6,385 bases of DNA from Rhodospirillales bacterium (GCA_021775195.1 JAJFIG010000010.1:1-6385); one strand, 5' to 3'. Numbered from the stretch's first letter, positions 1 to 5,755 are shown. The notes: a model not told the origin generated them from the letters alone. Made by a program: numbers and translations.

Positions 1-35
1 GCAACGGTGGCAACGGTGGCAACGGTGGCAACGGT
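1..35. repeat. 9-bp tandem repeat at the window edge (about four copies)
   Basis: The unit GCAACGGTG is repeated head to tail with three perfect copies and a fourth that loses its last base. The array is cut by the window edge, so its true length is unknown. Because the unit is a multiple of three it stays in frame in all readings. On the plus strand it would encode Gly-Asn-Gly-Gly or Ala-Thr-Val repeats; on the minus strand, after an ATG at 51-53, it would encode Thr-Val-Ala repeats. Which reading, if any, is used cannot be decided from here. Confidence 0.85.
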
Positions 36-200
36 CAAAGTGAGCGGGGTCATGGGCGGACGGTACACGACGCCGCGAAAAGGGGGAATACTCTCGGCGG
101 CGGGTTGGGAGGTCAATCAAGGCGAAACAGTGACGAAATACGTGAGTGTCGGAATTCTTTACACAAAAAAATATGTAAGATAAAGGTCCTAAACCTTTGA
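36..200. other. Left-edge region, coding status undecided
   Basis: Two plus-strand frames stay open from the window edge: one stops at 181-183 (TAA), the other at 198-200 (TGA). Either could be the last codons of an upstream gene whose body lies outside the window. Both frames run through the first copy of the 19-bp regulatory element at 146-164 and into AT-rich sequence, which argues that true coding sequence, if any, ends earlier. On the minus strand an ATG at 51-53 opens a frame that leaves the window, but no convincing ribosome binding site precedes it. I do not call a gene here. Confidence 0.3.
146..164 (+). promoter_or_regulatory. Repeated 19-bp upstream element, copy 1
   Basis: The sequence GTGTCGGAATTCTTTACAC has outer GTGT/ACAC arms and a GAATTC core, so it is an imperfect inverted repeat. 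It lies about 330 bp upstream of the predicted sigma-54 transcription start. The similarity to copy 2 continues into the following A-rich stretch (about 27 of 31 positions). By position it is inferred to be a binding site for an activator of the downstream gene. The protein that binds it is not in the window. Confidence 0.65.
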
Positions 201-255
201 AATGAAACCATAAAACTAAAATACTGATTTTTTCAGCCGTCAGGCTCTAATTAAA

Positions 256-274
256 GTGTCGGATTTCTTTACAC
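256..274 (+). promoter_or_regulatory. Repeated 19-bp upstream element, copy 2
   Basis: This copy matches copy 1 in 18 of 19 positions (GAATTC becomes GATTTC) and begins exactly 110 bp after it. It is again preceded by an A and followed by an A-rich run. It lies about 220 bp upstream of the predicted sigma-54 start. The sequence between copies is not repeated, so this is reuse of a short site and not duplication of a larger block. Confidence 0.65.
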
Positions 275-368
275 AAGAAAAATTGCCTGCCGGGATGGGA
301 GAAGTATTTGAAATTGGGGCTGTTTTTTGCTTGCGGCGGGAAGACCAAGGTCCGAATTCTCGTTTCAA

Positions 369-387
369 GTGTCGGAATTCTTTACAG
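369..387 (+). promoter_or_regulatory. Repeated 19-bp upstream element, copy 3 (promoter-proximal)
   Basis: It matches copy 1 over 18 of 19 positions (final C replaced by G) and starts 113 bp after copy 2. It sits roughly 105 bp upstream of the predicted start, a normal distance for an enhancer site used by a sigma-54 activator through DNA looping. A partial related core (GTCCGAATTCTC) lies just before it at 350-361. Confidence 0.65.
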
Positions 388-449
388 TTTTGATCCTGCG
401 GCCTGGCATAATAAAATTAACGAATTGATATAATTGAATTTTTCTACGT

Positions 450-465
450 TGGCATGATTCTTGCT
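450..465 (+). promoter_or_regulatory. Sigma-54 (RpoN) promoter, -24/-12 elements
   Basis: The sequence TGGCATGATTCTTGCT fits the RpoN consensus TGGCAC-N5-TTGCW. The invariant GG (451-452) and GC (463-464) are separated by exactly 10 bp, and only the C of GCAC is changed. The expected transcription start is near 475, giving a leader of about 55 nt before the ATG at 531. Sigma-54 promoters need an ATP-dependent activator bound upstream, which fits the three repeated sites at 146-387. PEP-CTERM genes in other proteobacteria are known to be RpoN-dependent with the PrsK/PrsR two-component pair, so PrsR is the obvious candidate activator. Confidence 0.8.
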
Positions 466-530
466 TGGTCTAGGGTAATTGTGATGGTCGGTCAGAATTC
501 TTGGTCGATGGAAAAAAGGGAATAATAATC

Positions 531-1268
531 ATGCTGAATCTCAAGAAATTCATCGCGGGAATCCTTGTTGCCCTGCCGTTGGCGACGATGGCTGGGAAGG
601 CCGAGGCCGTTCCCATTCCCGTCGAGTTGATGCTGGCGATCGACGGATCGGGCAGCATTGGCGGTGCCGAATTCACCTTGCAACGGGATGCCTATATAAG
701 CGTGCTGGGTTCAGCGCTGATCTCGACCACCGGCGAGATCGCCATCGGCGTGGTCCAGTTCGGCTCTGAATCACCGGATTTTAGTATTCCCGTGATCAGC
801 ACGGTTCATGCACTGACTGTGATCGATAGTGCGGCCAAGAAAGCCGCCTTGATCGCCTCGTTGACGGGCATGACCCAAATTGGTGGCAACACACCTATCG
901 CCGCCGCCATTGCGGCCGCCCAAGCGGCCCTGACGGGACTTGATCATGCAAATGGTAACGAGATCATCGATGTTTCCACCGACGGGATGGGCAATATCGG
1001 CAATGAAGACACCGCCGCCGATGCTGCAATTGCGGCCGGCGTCGAACAGGTGAACTGCATCGGGATCGGTGGCGGAGCCGACTGTGGCTTCATCGCCGGG
1101 GCCGGTGCCTTTTCGATCGCTGCAGCCGACTTTGCCGCGTTCGAGGCAGGTCTTCGGAATAAAATTGCCCAGGAAGTCGGCGAAATTCCCGAGCCTGCCA
1201 CTCTCGGCATCCTCGGCTTCGGGCTGGCCGGATTCGCCTTCATGCGGCGGCGGCGCAAGACGGCCTAG
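531..1268 (+). CDS. Exported VWA/DUF1194-like protein with PEP-CTERM sorting signal
   Basis: The 245-residue product starts with a signal peptide (KK at 5-6, hydrophobic core 7-20, likely cleavage after AEA, residue 26). Residues 31-210 resemble a von Willebrand factor A domain of the DUF1194 type. A MIDAS-like metal site can be seen: Asp38, Ser40 and Ser42 in DGSGS, Thr121 in GGNTP, and Asp151 in STDG. Cys176 and Cys185 could form a disulfide. The C-terminus is a PEP-CTERM tail: IPEPAT at 219-224, a hydrophobic helix to Phe237, then an RRRR cluster. In known systems such tails are processed by an exosortase, and the proteins go to the surface or the extracellular polymer. ATG 531 is preferred over the upstream TTG at 501 because AAAAAAGGG lies 10 bp before it and the signal peptide begins there. 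The gene is monocistronic, with its own sigma-54 promoter and terminator. No exosortase gene is visible. The ligand is unknown. Confidence 0.9.
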   Translation: MLNLKKFIAGILVALPLATMAGKAEAVPIPVELMLAIDGSGSIGGAEFTLQRDAYISVLGSALISTTGEIAIGVVQFGSESPDFSIPVISTVHALTVIDSAAKKAALIASLTGMTQIGGNTPIAAAIAAAQAALTGLDHANGNEIIDVSTDGMGNIGNEDTAADAAIAAGVEQVNCIGIGGGADCGFIAGAGAFSIAAADFAAFEAGLRNKIAQEVGEIPEPATLGILGFGLAGFAFMRRRRKTA

Positions 1269-1296
1269 TCAAACCTTTCAAAAGTTTACGTCGATG

Positions 1297-1323
1297 GCGG
1301 CTCCCCTGGTGGGAGCCGCTTTT
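1297..1323 (+). terminator. Rho-independent terminator after the PEP-CTERM gene
   Basis: A perfect 9-bp stem (GCGGCTCCC paired with GGGAGCCGC) with a 5-nt loop is followed directly by TTTT. It begins 28 bp after the stop codon and fits termination of the preceding gene. Confidence 0.88.
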
Positions 1324-1606
1324 GATTCGGCCGCGAAACGTTAGGGCGTTGACGGTTCATGGGTGGGCTTGCGAAACGGTGGAAACGGGCCAATGGCGGC
1401 TCTCCACGGCGGTTTCGGGTAAAACGGCGGTGAGTCGGCGGGCCTGAGCGGGCGCTAAAGCAGCGATTCCGCCATGGGGCCGACCTTGCCGCCAATATTA
1501 TTTTATTTCAATGGGATAACGCGTTGTTGCCGGGATTGGCGGTAGGATTATTCGTGCCAAAGGGCTGGCAGGCGCGGGTTTTCAGGCTTTGCAACAACCA
1601 TCGTAG
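1324..1606. other. Intergenic region without a recognised gene
   Basis: No frame here has convincing codon use or a ribosome binding site. The only structure seen is an inverted repeat, TGCCGCCAAT at 1487-1496 and ATTGGCGGTA at 1535-1544 (10 pairs including one G-T), enclosing 38 bases of which the first part is AT-rich. It could be a hairpin or a paired protein-binding site. No function can be assigned. Confidence 0.4.
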
Positions 1607-1634
1607 TTGACAGATTCCATCAACGGCGTAAATT
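1607..1634 (+). promoter_or_regulatory. Sigma-70-like promoter for the J-domain gene
   Basis: A perfect -35 box TTGACA (1607-1612) is followed after 16 bp by TAAATT (1629-1634), a 4-of-6 match to the -10 consensus. Predicted transcription starts near 1641. This matters for the gene start because a TTG at 1633 lies inside the -10 box and cannot be the initiation codon of this transcript. Confidence 0.5.
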
Positions 1635-1722
1635 GGCTGTTAACCGGGGCGCGGCAATAATGCACGGGAGGGCAGAGCGCCGCCGAGGCCAAACTAAGGA
1701 CGGCGGCAAAAGTGGAATTCCT

Positions 1723-1732
1723 GGAGCGGAGG
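1723..1732 (+). promoter_or_regulatory. Ribosome binding site deciding the J-domain gene start
   Basis: GGAGCGGAGG ends 8 nt before the TTG at 1741. The alternative in-frame ATG at 1660 has no comparable purine-rich motif. Codons between 1660 and 1740 are also far less GC-rich at the third position than those after 1741, as expected for leader rather than coding sequence. Confidence 0.55.
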
Positions 1733-1740
1733 TTCCGGCC

Positions 1741-2415
1741 TTGGACGATACGGTACGCAAGCAATCCTACACCATCCCCTGTTCCAGCGCCTTCCGTGAC
1801 GCGGTGATGGGCCTGGCCCACCGGCGCCGGGTCAACGTCGCCGATCTGGCGCGTTCCGTGGTCCTGGTGGTGCCGGCGGAGACCATCACCGCCTATCCCG
1901 ACCCGGGGGAACCCGGCGACGACGATCGTGAGATCGTGGTCCTCAAGTCGGGCAACGCCAAGGGCCGCCCGTGGCGGCGCAAGCCACGGCTGCAGGCGCG
2001 TTTGGCGCCGGGATACGAGGTGACGACACTGCGCCGGGCCCTGGGCATGGCCCTGGCCCTGGGCAAGGACGAAATGAGCGTGCATGTCGGTACAGCGGGC
2101 GCGAACGGCGCCGGTGCCGACGACGGGCAAACGAAACCCGCTTCCATCAACGGCGAACTACTCGACGAAATGGAACGCCTGCGCACCGTCGTCTCGGCGC
2201 TATCCTTCGATCCCCTGCCCGAAGGGATCAATTCGCGGGCCGACGCGCTGCATGTTCTCGGCTTTCCGCCCGGGCGGGTGCCGAGCCTGGGCGAGCTCAG
2301 GGCGCGCTTCCGCCTGCTCGCCACCATCCACCATCCGGACAGCGGTTACGGCAACCACCGGCGCATGAGTCAGCTCAACGCCGCCATGGCATTGCTGCGC
2401 CTGGGAGGATACTGA
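1741..2415 (+). CDS. J-domain protein with ribbon-helix-helix-like N-terminus
   Basis: The 224-residue product ends in a J domain (about 168-220). It has the diagnostic His-Pro-Asp at 198-200, a basic helix before it (ELRARFRLLATIH) and a helix after it (MSQLNAAMALL). J domains stimulate the ATPase of DnaK-type Hsp70 chaperones through HPD, so a co-chaperone role is expected. There is no Gly/Phe region or zinc-finger domain, so this is not DnaJ itself. Residues 8-42 look like a ribbon-helix-helix fold: a short strand (QSYTIPCS), a helix (AFRDAVMGLAHRRR), then NVADLARSVVL. This suggests DNA binding or dimerisation, but that is inference. The middle (about 45-165) is basic, then low in complexity (GANGAGADDG). 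TTG 1741 is chosen on the ribosome binding site and codon use. ATG 1660 (251 aa) is the alternative. The gene converges on the next one. Confidence 0.8.
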   Translation: MDDTVRKQSYTIPCSSAFRDAVMGLAHRRRVNVADLARSVVLVVPAETITAYPDPGEPGDDDREIVVLKSGNAKGRPWRRKPRLQARLAPGYEVTTLRRALGMALALGKDEMSVHVGTAGANGAGADDGQTKPASINGELLDEMERLRTVVSALSFDPLPEGINSRADALHVLGFPPGRVPSLGELRARFRLLATIHHPDSGYGNHRRMSQLNAAMALLRLGGY

Positions 2416-2470
2416 GACGAGGCTGTGTAGACCCGTCGGTATGTTGACGGTCGCTGAACCGGTTCGCCGG

Positions 2471-3490
2471 CTATTCCAAACAAATCCCGTTTCGCGCGGC
2501 CAACTTTCCCGCTTCTAGCTCATTGTTCTGCCGCATTAACGCCCGGGCTAGAACCGTTGCCGGATAGGCTGCAGTGAAATACTGGCTTTGGGAGTTTCCG
2601 AACAATTCGAGCGCCGTTCGGTAGTCCTCCAATTCCCGCTCGAACTCGCCCTGTTCACCCGCGATCAATCCACGGCGGATGTACGCGAACGAAAGTGAGA
2701 TGTTGTGGTTGCCGACTTTTACTTTCTTGTTCTCTCGGTGGCTCAATGTCCTTTCGGCAAACTCGCGTTTCAGTGCCAGATCGCCAAAAAACATGCGAAG
2801 CTGTTGGTCCGGTGTCGGATTCAGTTCCGGTGATTCGACGTATTTTGTTTTGTCGTTCTCGGAAATATACTTTTGGTAATACCGTTGCGCCGATTCCTTG
2901 TCGCCCATTGCCAGAAAAACCCTGGCTTGTCCTCCAAGGACGCTATTGACCGACCGTTGGTGCCGGTGAGGTTTCTCCGAATAAAACGCAATCAATCTCC
3001 GGCCAAGCTTGAGTTTTTCGTCGCCGGTTTCGTTCGGCAGGCGTTGATATAGCCTCATCAATCGTTTCGCTATCCCCTTCTCCCGAATGGCGAGCCGCTC
3101 TGCTGCGGCGACGGATTCCTGCCTCAATGCAACGGTTTTCTTGCGGCAGTTGCGTTCGCGGTACAGGTTTGCCAACTGGTTTCGAGCCGAATCCGCTATG
3201 CCGAACATTGATTCAGCGAAATGATAATCGTCAGACGGAGCCTTGGCTCCCGGCTCAAGTTGCCCGATGGCCGCAAGTTCTGCCTTCCGGGCCGCCTCGT
3301 ATGCCCTTTCCATTGTCTTTAAGGCTTTAGCTTCCTCGCCGTTCGCCGAATACTGTTTCGCTGTCTTGCCCGCAGCGATTAGCGCTTGATGCACCTGTTT
3401 TACGGTGTTGTCGATGTCTGAGCCGGGATAGGCGGTCACGGGAAAGACTGTCGTGGCCAGAATGATCAACGGCAATGCAAGTCCGCGCAT
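2471..3490 (-). CDS. Exported helical-repeat (TPR-like) protein of unknown function
   Basis: The 339-residue product starts with a signal peptide (MRG, hydrophobic 4-18, likely cleavage after VTA at 20), so it is probably periplasmic or secreted. The rest is almost wholly helical, charged and Ala/Glu/Arg-rich. Stretches resembling TPR helix pairs are seen at about 50-76, 90-133, 182-211 (GQARVFLAMGDKESAQRYYQ), 265-298 (RRGLIAGEQGEFERELEDY) and 307-334. TPR proteins serve as protein-binding scaffolds; no catalytic motif is seen. There are two cysteines, Cys115 and Cys337. ATG 3490 is chosen because GAGGA (3498-3502) precedes it by 7 nt and the signal peptide begins there; another in-frame ATG lies six codons upstream. 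GC is visibly lower than in the genes on its right, which may mean accessory origin. No partner gene is identifiable. Confidence 0.75.
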   Translation of the reverse strand: MRGLALPLIILATTVFPVTAYPGSDIDNTVKQVHQALIAAGKTAKQYSANGEEAKALKTMERAYEAARKAELAAIGQLEPGAKAPSDDYHFAESMFGIADSARNQLANLYRERNCRKKTVALRQESVAAAERLAIREKGIAKRLMRLYQRLPNETGDEKLKLGRRLIAFYSEKPHRHQRSVNSVLGGQARVFLAMGDKESAQRYYQKYISENDKTKYVESPELNPTPDQQLRMFFGDLALKREFAERTLSHRENKKVKVGNHNISLSFAYIRRGLIAGEQGEFERELEDYRTALELFGNSQSQYFTAAYPATVLARALMRQNNELEAGKLAARNGICLE

Positions 3491-3558
3491 TGTTGAATCC
3501 TCATGCAATTGCTGCTTTTTGGGCGACGTTCATGGCTCATCCGGGACGCCTAATTTTC

Positions 3559-3598
3559 TACACTTAATAGGTTAATGTTTTGCTTTCATACACTAAAT
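3559..3598. repeat. Direct repeat in the divergent promoter region
   Basis: TACACTTAAT (3559-3568) and TACACTAAAT (3589-3598) match in 9 of 10 positions and are spaced exactly 30 bp apart, about three helical turns. Each follows a TTTC run. They lie in an AT-rich patch between the divergent TPR-like and dehydrogenase genes (gap 3491-3713), where promoters for both must lie. They could be operator half-sites, but chance similarity in AT-rich DNA is also possible. No clear -35/-10 pair was found. Confidence 0.3.
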
Positions 3599-3713
3599 TT
3601 GATGTATGGATGTGGTGCTCCTATTGGCAACCTGAGACAGCTTCCTTCCGGTTTGCGCCGTCCATCCGATAGGGCATACTCGGGCCAGACCGGATCGGAA
3701 ATAGGGAAATTCC

Positions 3714-4460
3714 ATGCGTCTCAAGGACAAAATCGCCATCGTCACCGGGGGTGGCTCGGGGTTCGGCGAGGGCATCGCGCGGCGCTTTGCCGGGGAAGGG
3801 GCACGGGTGGTGGTCGCCGACATCGACGGCGAGCAGGCGCGGCGTGTGGCCGATGCCTTGGACGGTGCCATCCCCTGTAGCGTCGACGTCTCGAAAAGCG
3901 ATCAGGTGGCGGCGATGGTGGGGGTGGCGGTGGACGGTTTCGGCGGCCTCGACATCCTGGTCAACAATGCCGGTGTCGCCCAGCGCAACATGCCCATGCT
4001 GGAGGTTCCCGAGGATGTCTTCGACCGCCTCTACGCGGTCAACGTCAAGAGCCTCTACCTGAGCGCACTGCACGCGGTGCCGGTTCTCAAGGCCCGGGGC
4101 GGCGGGGTGATCATCAATACCGCGTCGACCGCTGGGGTCAGCCCGCGCCCGGGCCTGACCTGGTACAACGGCACCAAGGGCGCGGTCATTACCCTGACCC
4201 GGTCCATGGCCCTGGAACTGGCGCCCGAAGGCATCCGGGTCTGCGCCATCAACCCGGTGATCGGCGAGACCGGCCTGACCGCCGAATTCATGGGCGGCGA
4301 GGACACGCCGGAAATCCGCGAGAAATTCGTTTCCACCATCCCGCTCGGGCGCATGAGCCGGCCGCTGGATATTGCCAACGCGGCTTTGTTCCTGGCCTCC
4401 GACGAAGCCGACCTGATCACCGGGGTTTGCCTGGAAGTGGACGGCGGGCGCTGTATCTGA
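3714..4460 (+). CDS. Short-chain dehydrogenase/reductase (SDR), classical family
   Basis: The 248-residue product has the full length and all landmarks of a classical SDR, a cytoplasmic NAD(P)-dependent alcohol/ketone oxidoreductase. It has the Rossmann glycine motif TGGGSGFG (11-18), Asp36 at the end of the second strand (which usually selects NAD over NADP), NNAG (84-87), and the catalytic tetrad Asn110, Ser138, Tyr151 and Lys155 (YNGTK). The C-terminal part PLGRMSRPLDIANAALFLAS is typical of the 3-oxoacyl-ACP reductase/glucose 1-dehydrogenase-like branch, but substrate cannot be read from sequence. AGGGA at 3703-3707 serves as ribosome binding site, 6 nt before the ATG. It is followed after 119 bp by a small AhpD-like gene on the same strand, possibly cotranscribed. 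It is not expected to be the FabG of fatty acid synthesis, since no fab genes are nearby. Confidence 0.93.
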   Translation: MRLKDKIAIVTGGGSGFGEGIARRFAGEGARVVVADIDGEQARRVADALDGAIPCSVDVSKSDQVAAMVGVAVDGFGGLDILVNNAGVAQRNMPMLEVPEDVFDRLYAVNVKSLYLSALHAVPVLKARGGGVIINTASTAGVSPRPGLTWYNGTKGAVITLTRSMALELAPEGIRVCAINPVIGETGLTAEFMGGEDTPEIREKFVSTIPLGRMSRPLDIANAALFLASDEADLITGVCLEVDGGRCI

Positions 4461-4541
4461 GCTCTTGCCGGGCGGCATGACCTGGATCAAGGACCGGCGT
4501 GGGGGAATGGGGATGATGGCGCCAGCTTTTCCCTCGACATA

Positions 4542-4555
4542 CCGGCGGCCGCCGG
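4542..4555. repeat. 14-bp perfect palindrome in the SDR/AhpD-like gap
   Basis: CCGGCGGCCGCCGG is self-complementary and lies 24 bp before the next start codon, just upstream of its ribosome binding site. No T-run follows, so it is not a standard terminator. It may be only a by-product of very high GC, or a site affecting expression of the downstream gene. Confidence 0.35.
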
Positions 4556-4579
4556 CCCGCCGCCCCCAGGAGGTGTTTC

Positions 4580-4942
4580 ATGAGCAAGGACTTTCCTCAA
4601 ATGGCCAAGGACCTCTCCAAGGCCATCACGGTGATGCGCCGGGGCATTCCCGATGCCATGCAGGCGTTCTCGGCCCTGGCCGGGGCGGCGACGGCGGACG
4701 GAGCCCTGGATACCCGGACCAAGGAACTGATCGCCATCGCCATCGCCATCGCGCTGCGCTGCGACGGCTGCATTGCCTTTCACGTCAAGGCGGCGCGGAA
4801 GGCCGGGGCAAGCCGCGACGAGATGCTGGAAACCATCGCCATGGCGATCTACATGGGCGGCGGCCCGTCCATGGTCTACGGCTCGGAGGCGCTGCAGGCC
4901 TTCGACCAGTTCGACGGTGATGCCGACGCCGCCGCGGCCTGA
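4580..4942 (+). CDS. AhpD-like / carboxymuconolactone decarboxylase family protein
   Basis: The 120-residue product is a single all-helical CMD domain. It shows the AhpD-type active-site pattern: Glu49, then Cys61-x-x-Cys64 and His68 (RCDGCIAFHVK), with the Glu-to-Cys spacing of 12 seen in AhpD. Proteins with this pattern use the cysteine pair in thiol redox chemistry, such as alkylhydroperoxidase activity. Lactone decarboxylases of the family usually lack the CxxC, so a redox role is more likely. The helix KAARKAGASRDEMLETIAMAIYMGGGPS (about 70-97) is typical. A strong AGGAGG (4568-4573) sits 6 nt before the ATG. The gene follows the SDR on the same strand and ends before a bidirectional terminator. 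The tail (111-120, Asp/Ala-rich) is probably disordered. No peroxiredoxin partner is visible. Confidence 0.9.
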   Translation: MSKDFPQMAKDLSKAITVMRRGIPDAMQAFSALAGAATADGALDTRTKELIAIAIAIALRCDGCIAFHVKAARKAGASRDEMLETIAMAIYMGGGPSMVYGSEALQAFDQFDGDADAAAA

Positions 4943-4961
4943 TAACGGCCCCGCAAAAGAA

Positions 4962-4992
4962 AACCGCCCGAAGGCATAACCTCCGGGCGGTT
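4962..4992. terminator. Bidirectional rho-independent terminator between convergent genes
   Basis: A perfect 9-bp stem (AACCGCCCG with CGGGCGGTT) encloses a 13-nt loop that can pair further (AGG/CCT). On the plus strand it is followed by TTGGTTTG. On the minus strand it is followed by the complement of GCAAAAGAAAA, that is a strong T-rich tract. It therefore serves the AhpD-like gene on its left and, more strongly, the BI-1 family gene on its right. Confidence 0.88.
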
Positions 4993-5020
4993 GGTTTGCT
5001 ATCGGCTGCCGGGGCGTTGC

Positions 5021-5755
5021 CTAGCGGCGGGCGCCGAACAGGTGCAGCAGCATGATGAACAGGTTGATGAAGTCCAGGTAGAGCCTGAGGGCGCCCATGA
5101 TCGCCTTCTTGCTCTGGACCTCGTCGGTGTCCGATTCCAGGTAGATGGACTTGATCGCCTGGGTGTCGTAGGCGGTCAGGCCGACGAACACCAGCACGCC
5201 GACGACCGAAATCACAAAGTGCATCGCCGTGCTTTGCATGAACATGTTGACGATGCTGGCGATGATGATGCCGATCAGGCCCATCATCAAAAACCCGCCC
5301 AAGCCCGAGAGGTCGCGCTTGGTTGTGTAGCCGTAGAGGCTCATCCCGGCGAATGTGCCGGCGGTGATGAAGAAGACGCGGGCGATGCTAGTGCCCGTGT
5401 ACATGATGAAAATGGAAGCCAGCGACAGCCCCATGAGGCCGGCATAAACCCAGAACAGCGTCTGGGCGGTGCTCGCCTGCATGGTGGGCAGCCGGGCGCT
5501 GAGGAAAAACACCAACCCCAGCGGTGCCAGCGCCACGACCCAGAACAGGCCGGTGCCGAAGATCATCTGCATGGCGGCCTCGGACGTGGACACGCCATAA
5601 GCGACGAGGCCGGTGAGTGCCAGGCCCGACGCCATGTAGTTATAAACACTCAGCATGTATTCGCGCAGGCCGACGTCGATCTCGGCGGCACGCGCCTGCG
5701 TCGGGGTCATCTGCTCGGTGCGCAGTTGAAAACGTCTGTTTGGTCCCAATGCCAT
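5021..5755 (-). CDS. Bax inhibitor-1/YccA family membrane protein
   Basis: The 244-residue product has about seven hydrophobic segments (roughly 38-55, 63-86, 97-118, 125-143, 152-174, 178-196, 224-241) after a polar N-terminus, the usual BI-1/YccA topology in the inner membrane. The family hallmarks are the acidic residues near the pore, Asp197 (AYDTQ) and Asp228 (LYLDFINLF), equivalent in position to the pair described in the bacterial calcium-leak homologue YetJ, and the end LLHLFGARR. Members are linked to pH-sensitive calcium leak, and in E. coli YccA/YbhL to membrane-protein quality control. Which applies here is unknown. The ATG at 5755 follows GAGGG by 8 nt. The gene has its own leader of about 130 bp and a strong terminator, so it is likely transcribed alone or with read-through from the upstream permease gene. 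Confidence 0.94.
   Translation of the reverse strand: MALGPNRRFQLRTEQMTPTQARAAEIDVGLREYMLSVYNYMASGLALTGLVAYGVSTSEAAMQMIFGTGLFWVVALAPLGLVFFLSARLPTMQASTAQTLFWVYAGLMGLSLASIFIMYTGTSIARVFFITAGTFAGMSLYGYTTKRDLSGLGGFLMMGLIGIIIASIVNMFMQSTAMHFVISVVGVLVFVGLTAYDTQAIKSIYLESDTDEVQSKKAIMGALRLYLDFINLFIMLLHLFGARR

Noticed and set aside
316..331. A second sigma-54-like sequence, GGGGCTGTTTTTTGCT, with 10 bp between GG and GC.
   Set aside because: The -24 half lacks the TGGCA pattern, and the match depends on choosing one GG within a run of four Gs. The promoter at 450-465 is much better and better placed.
146..387. The three 19-bp elements as a CRISPR-like array or a larger tandem duplication.
   Set aside because: The spacing is about 110 bp and the sequence between copies differs in both content and length. 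There are too few copies and no cas genes. Short binding sites explain it better.
2433..2465. Stem CCGTC/GACGG and palindrome GAACCGGTTC between the J-domain gene and the TPR-like gene as a terminator.
   Set aside because: The stem is only 5 bp, the loop is 8 nt, and there is no T-run on either strand.
3621..4490. Long minus-strand open frame (289 codons) across the SDR gene.
   Set aside because: It is the antisense shadow of a GC-rich gene whose plus-strand product has every SDR motif. The antisense product is rich in His, Asp and Gly with no recognisable domain.
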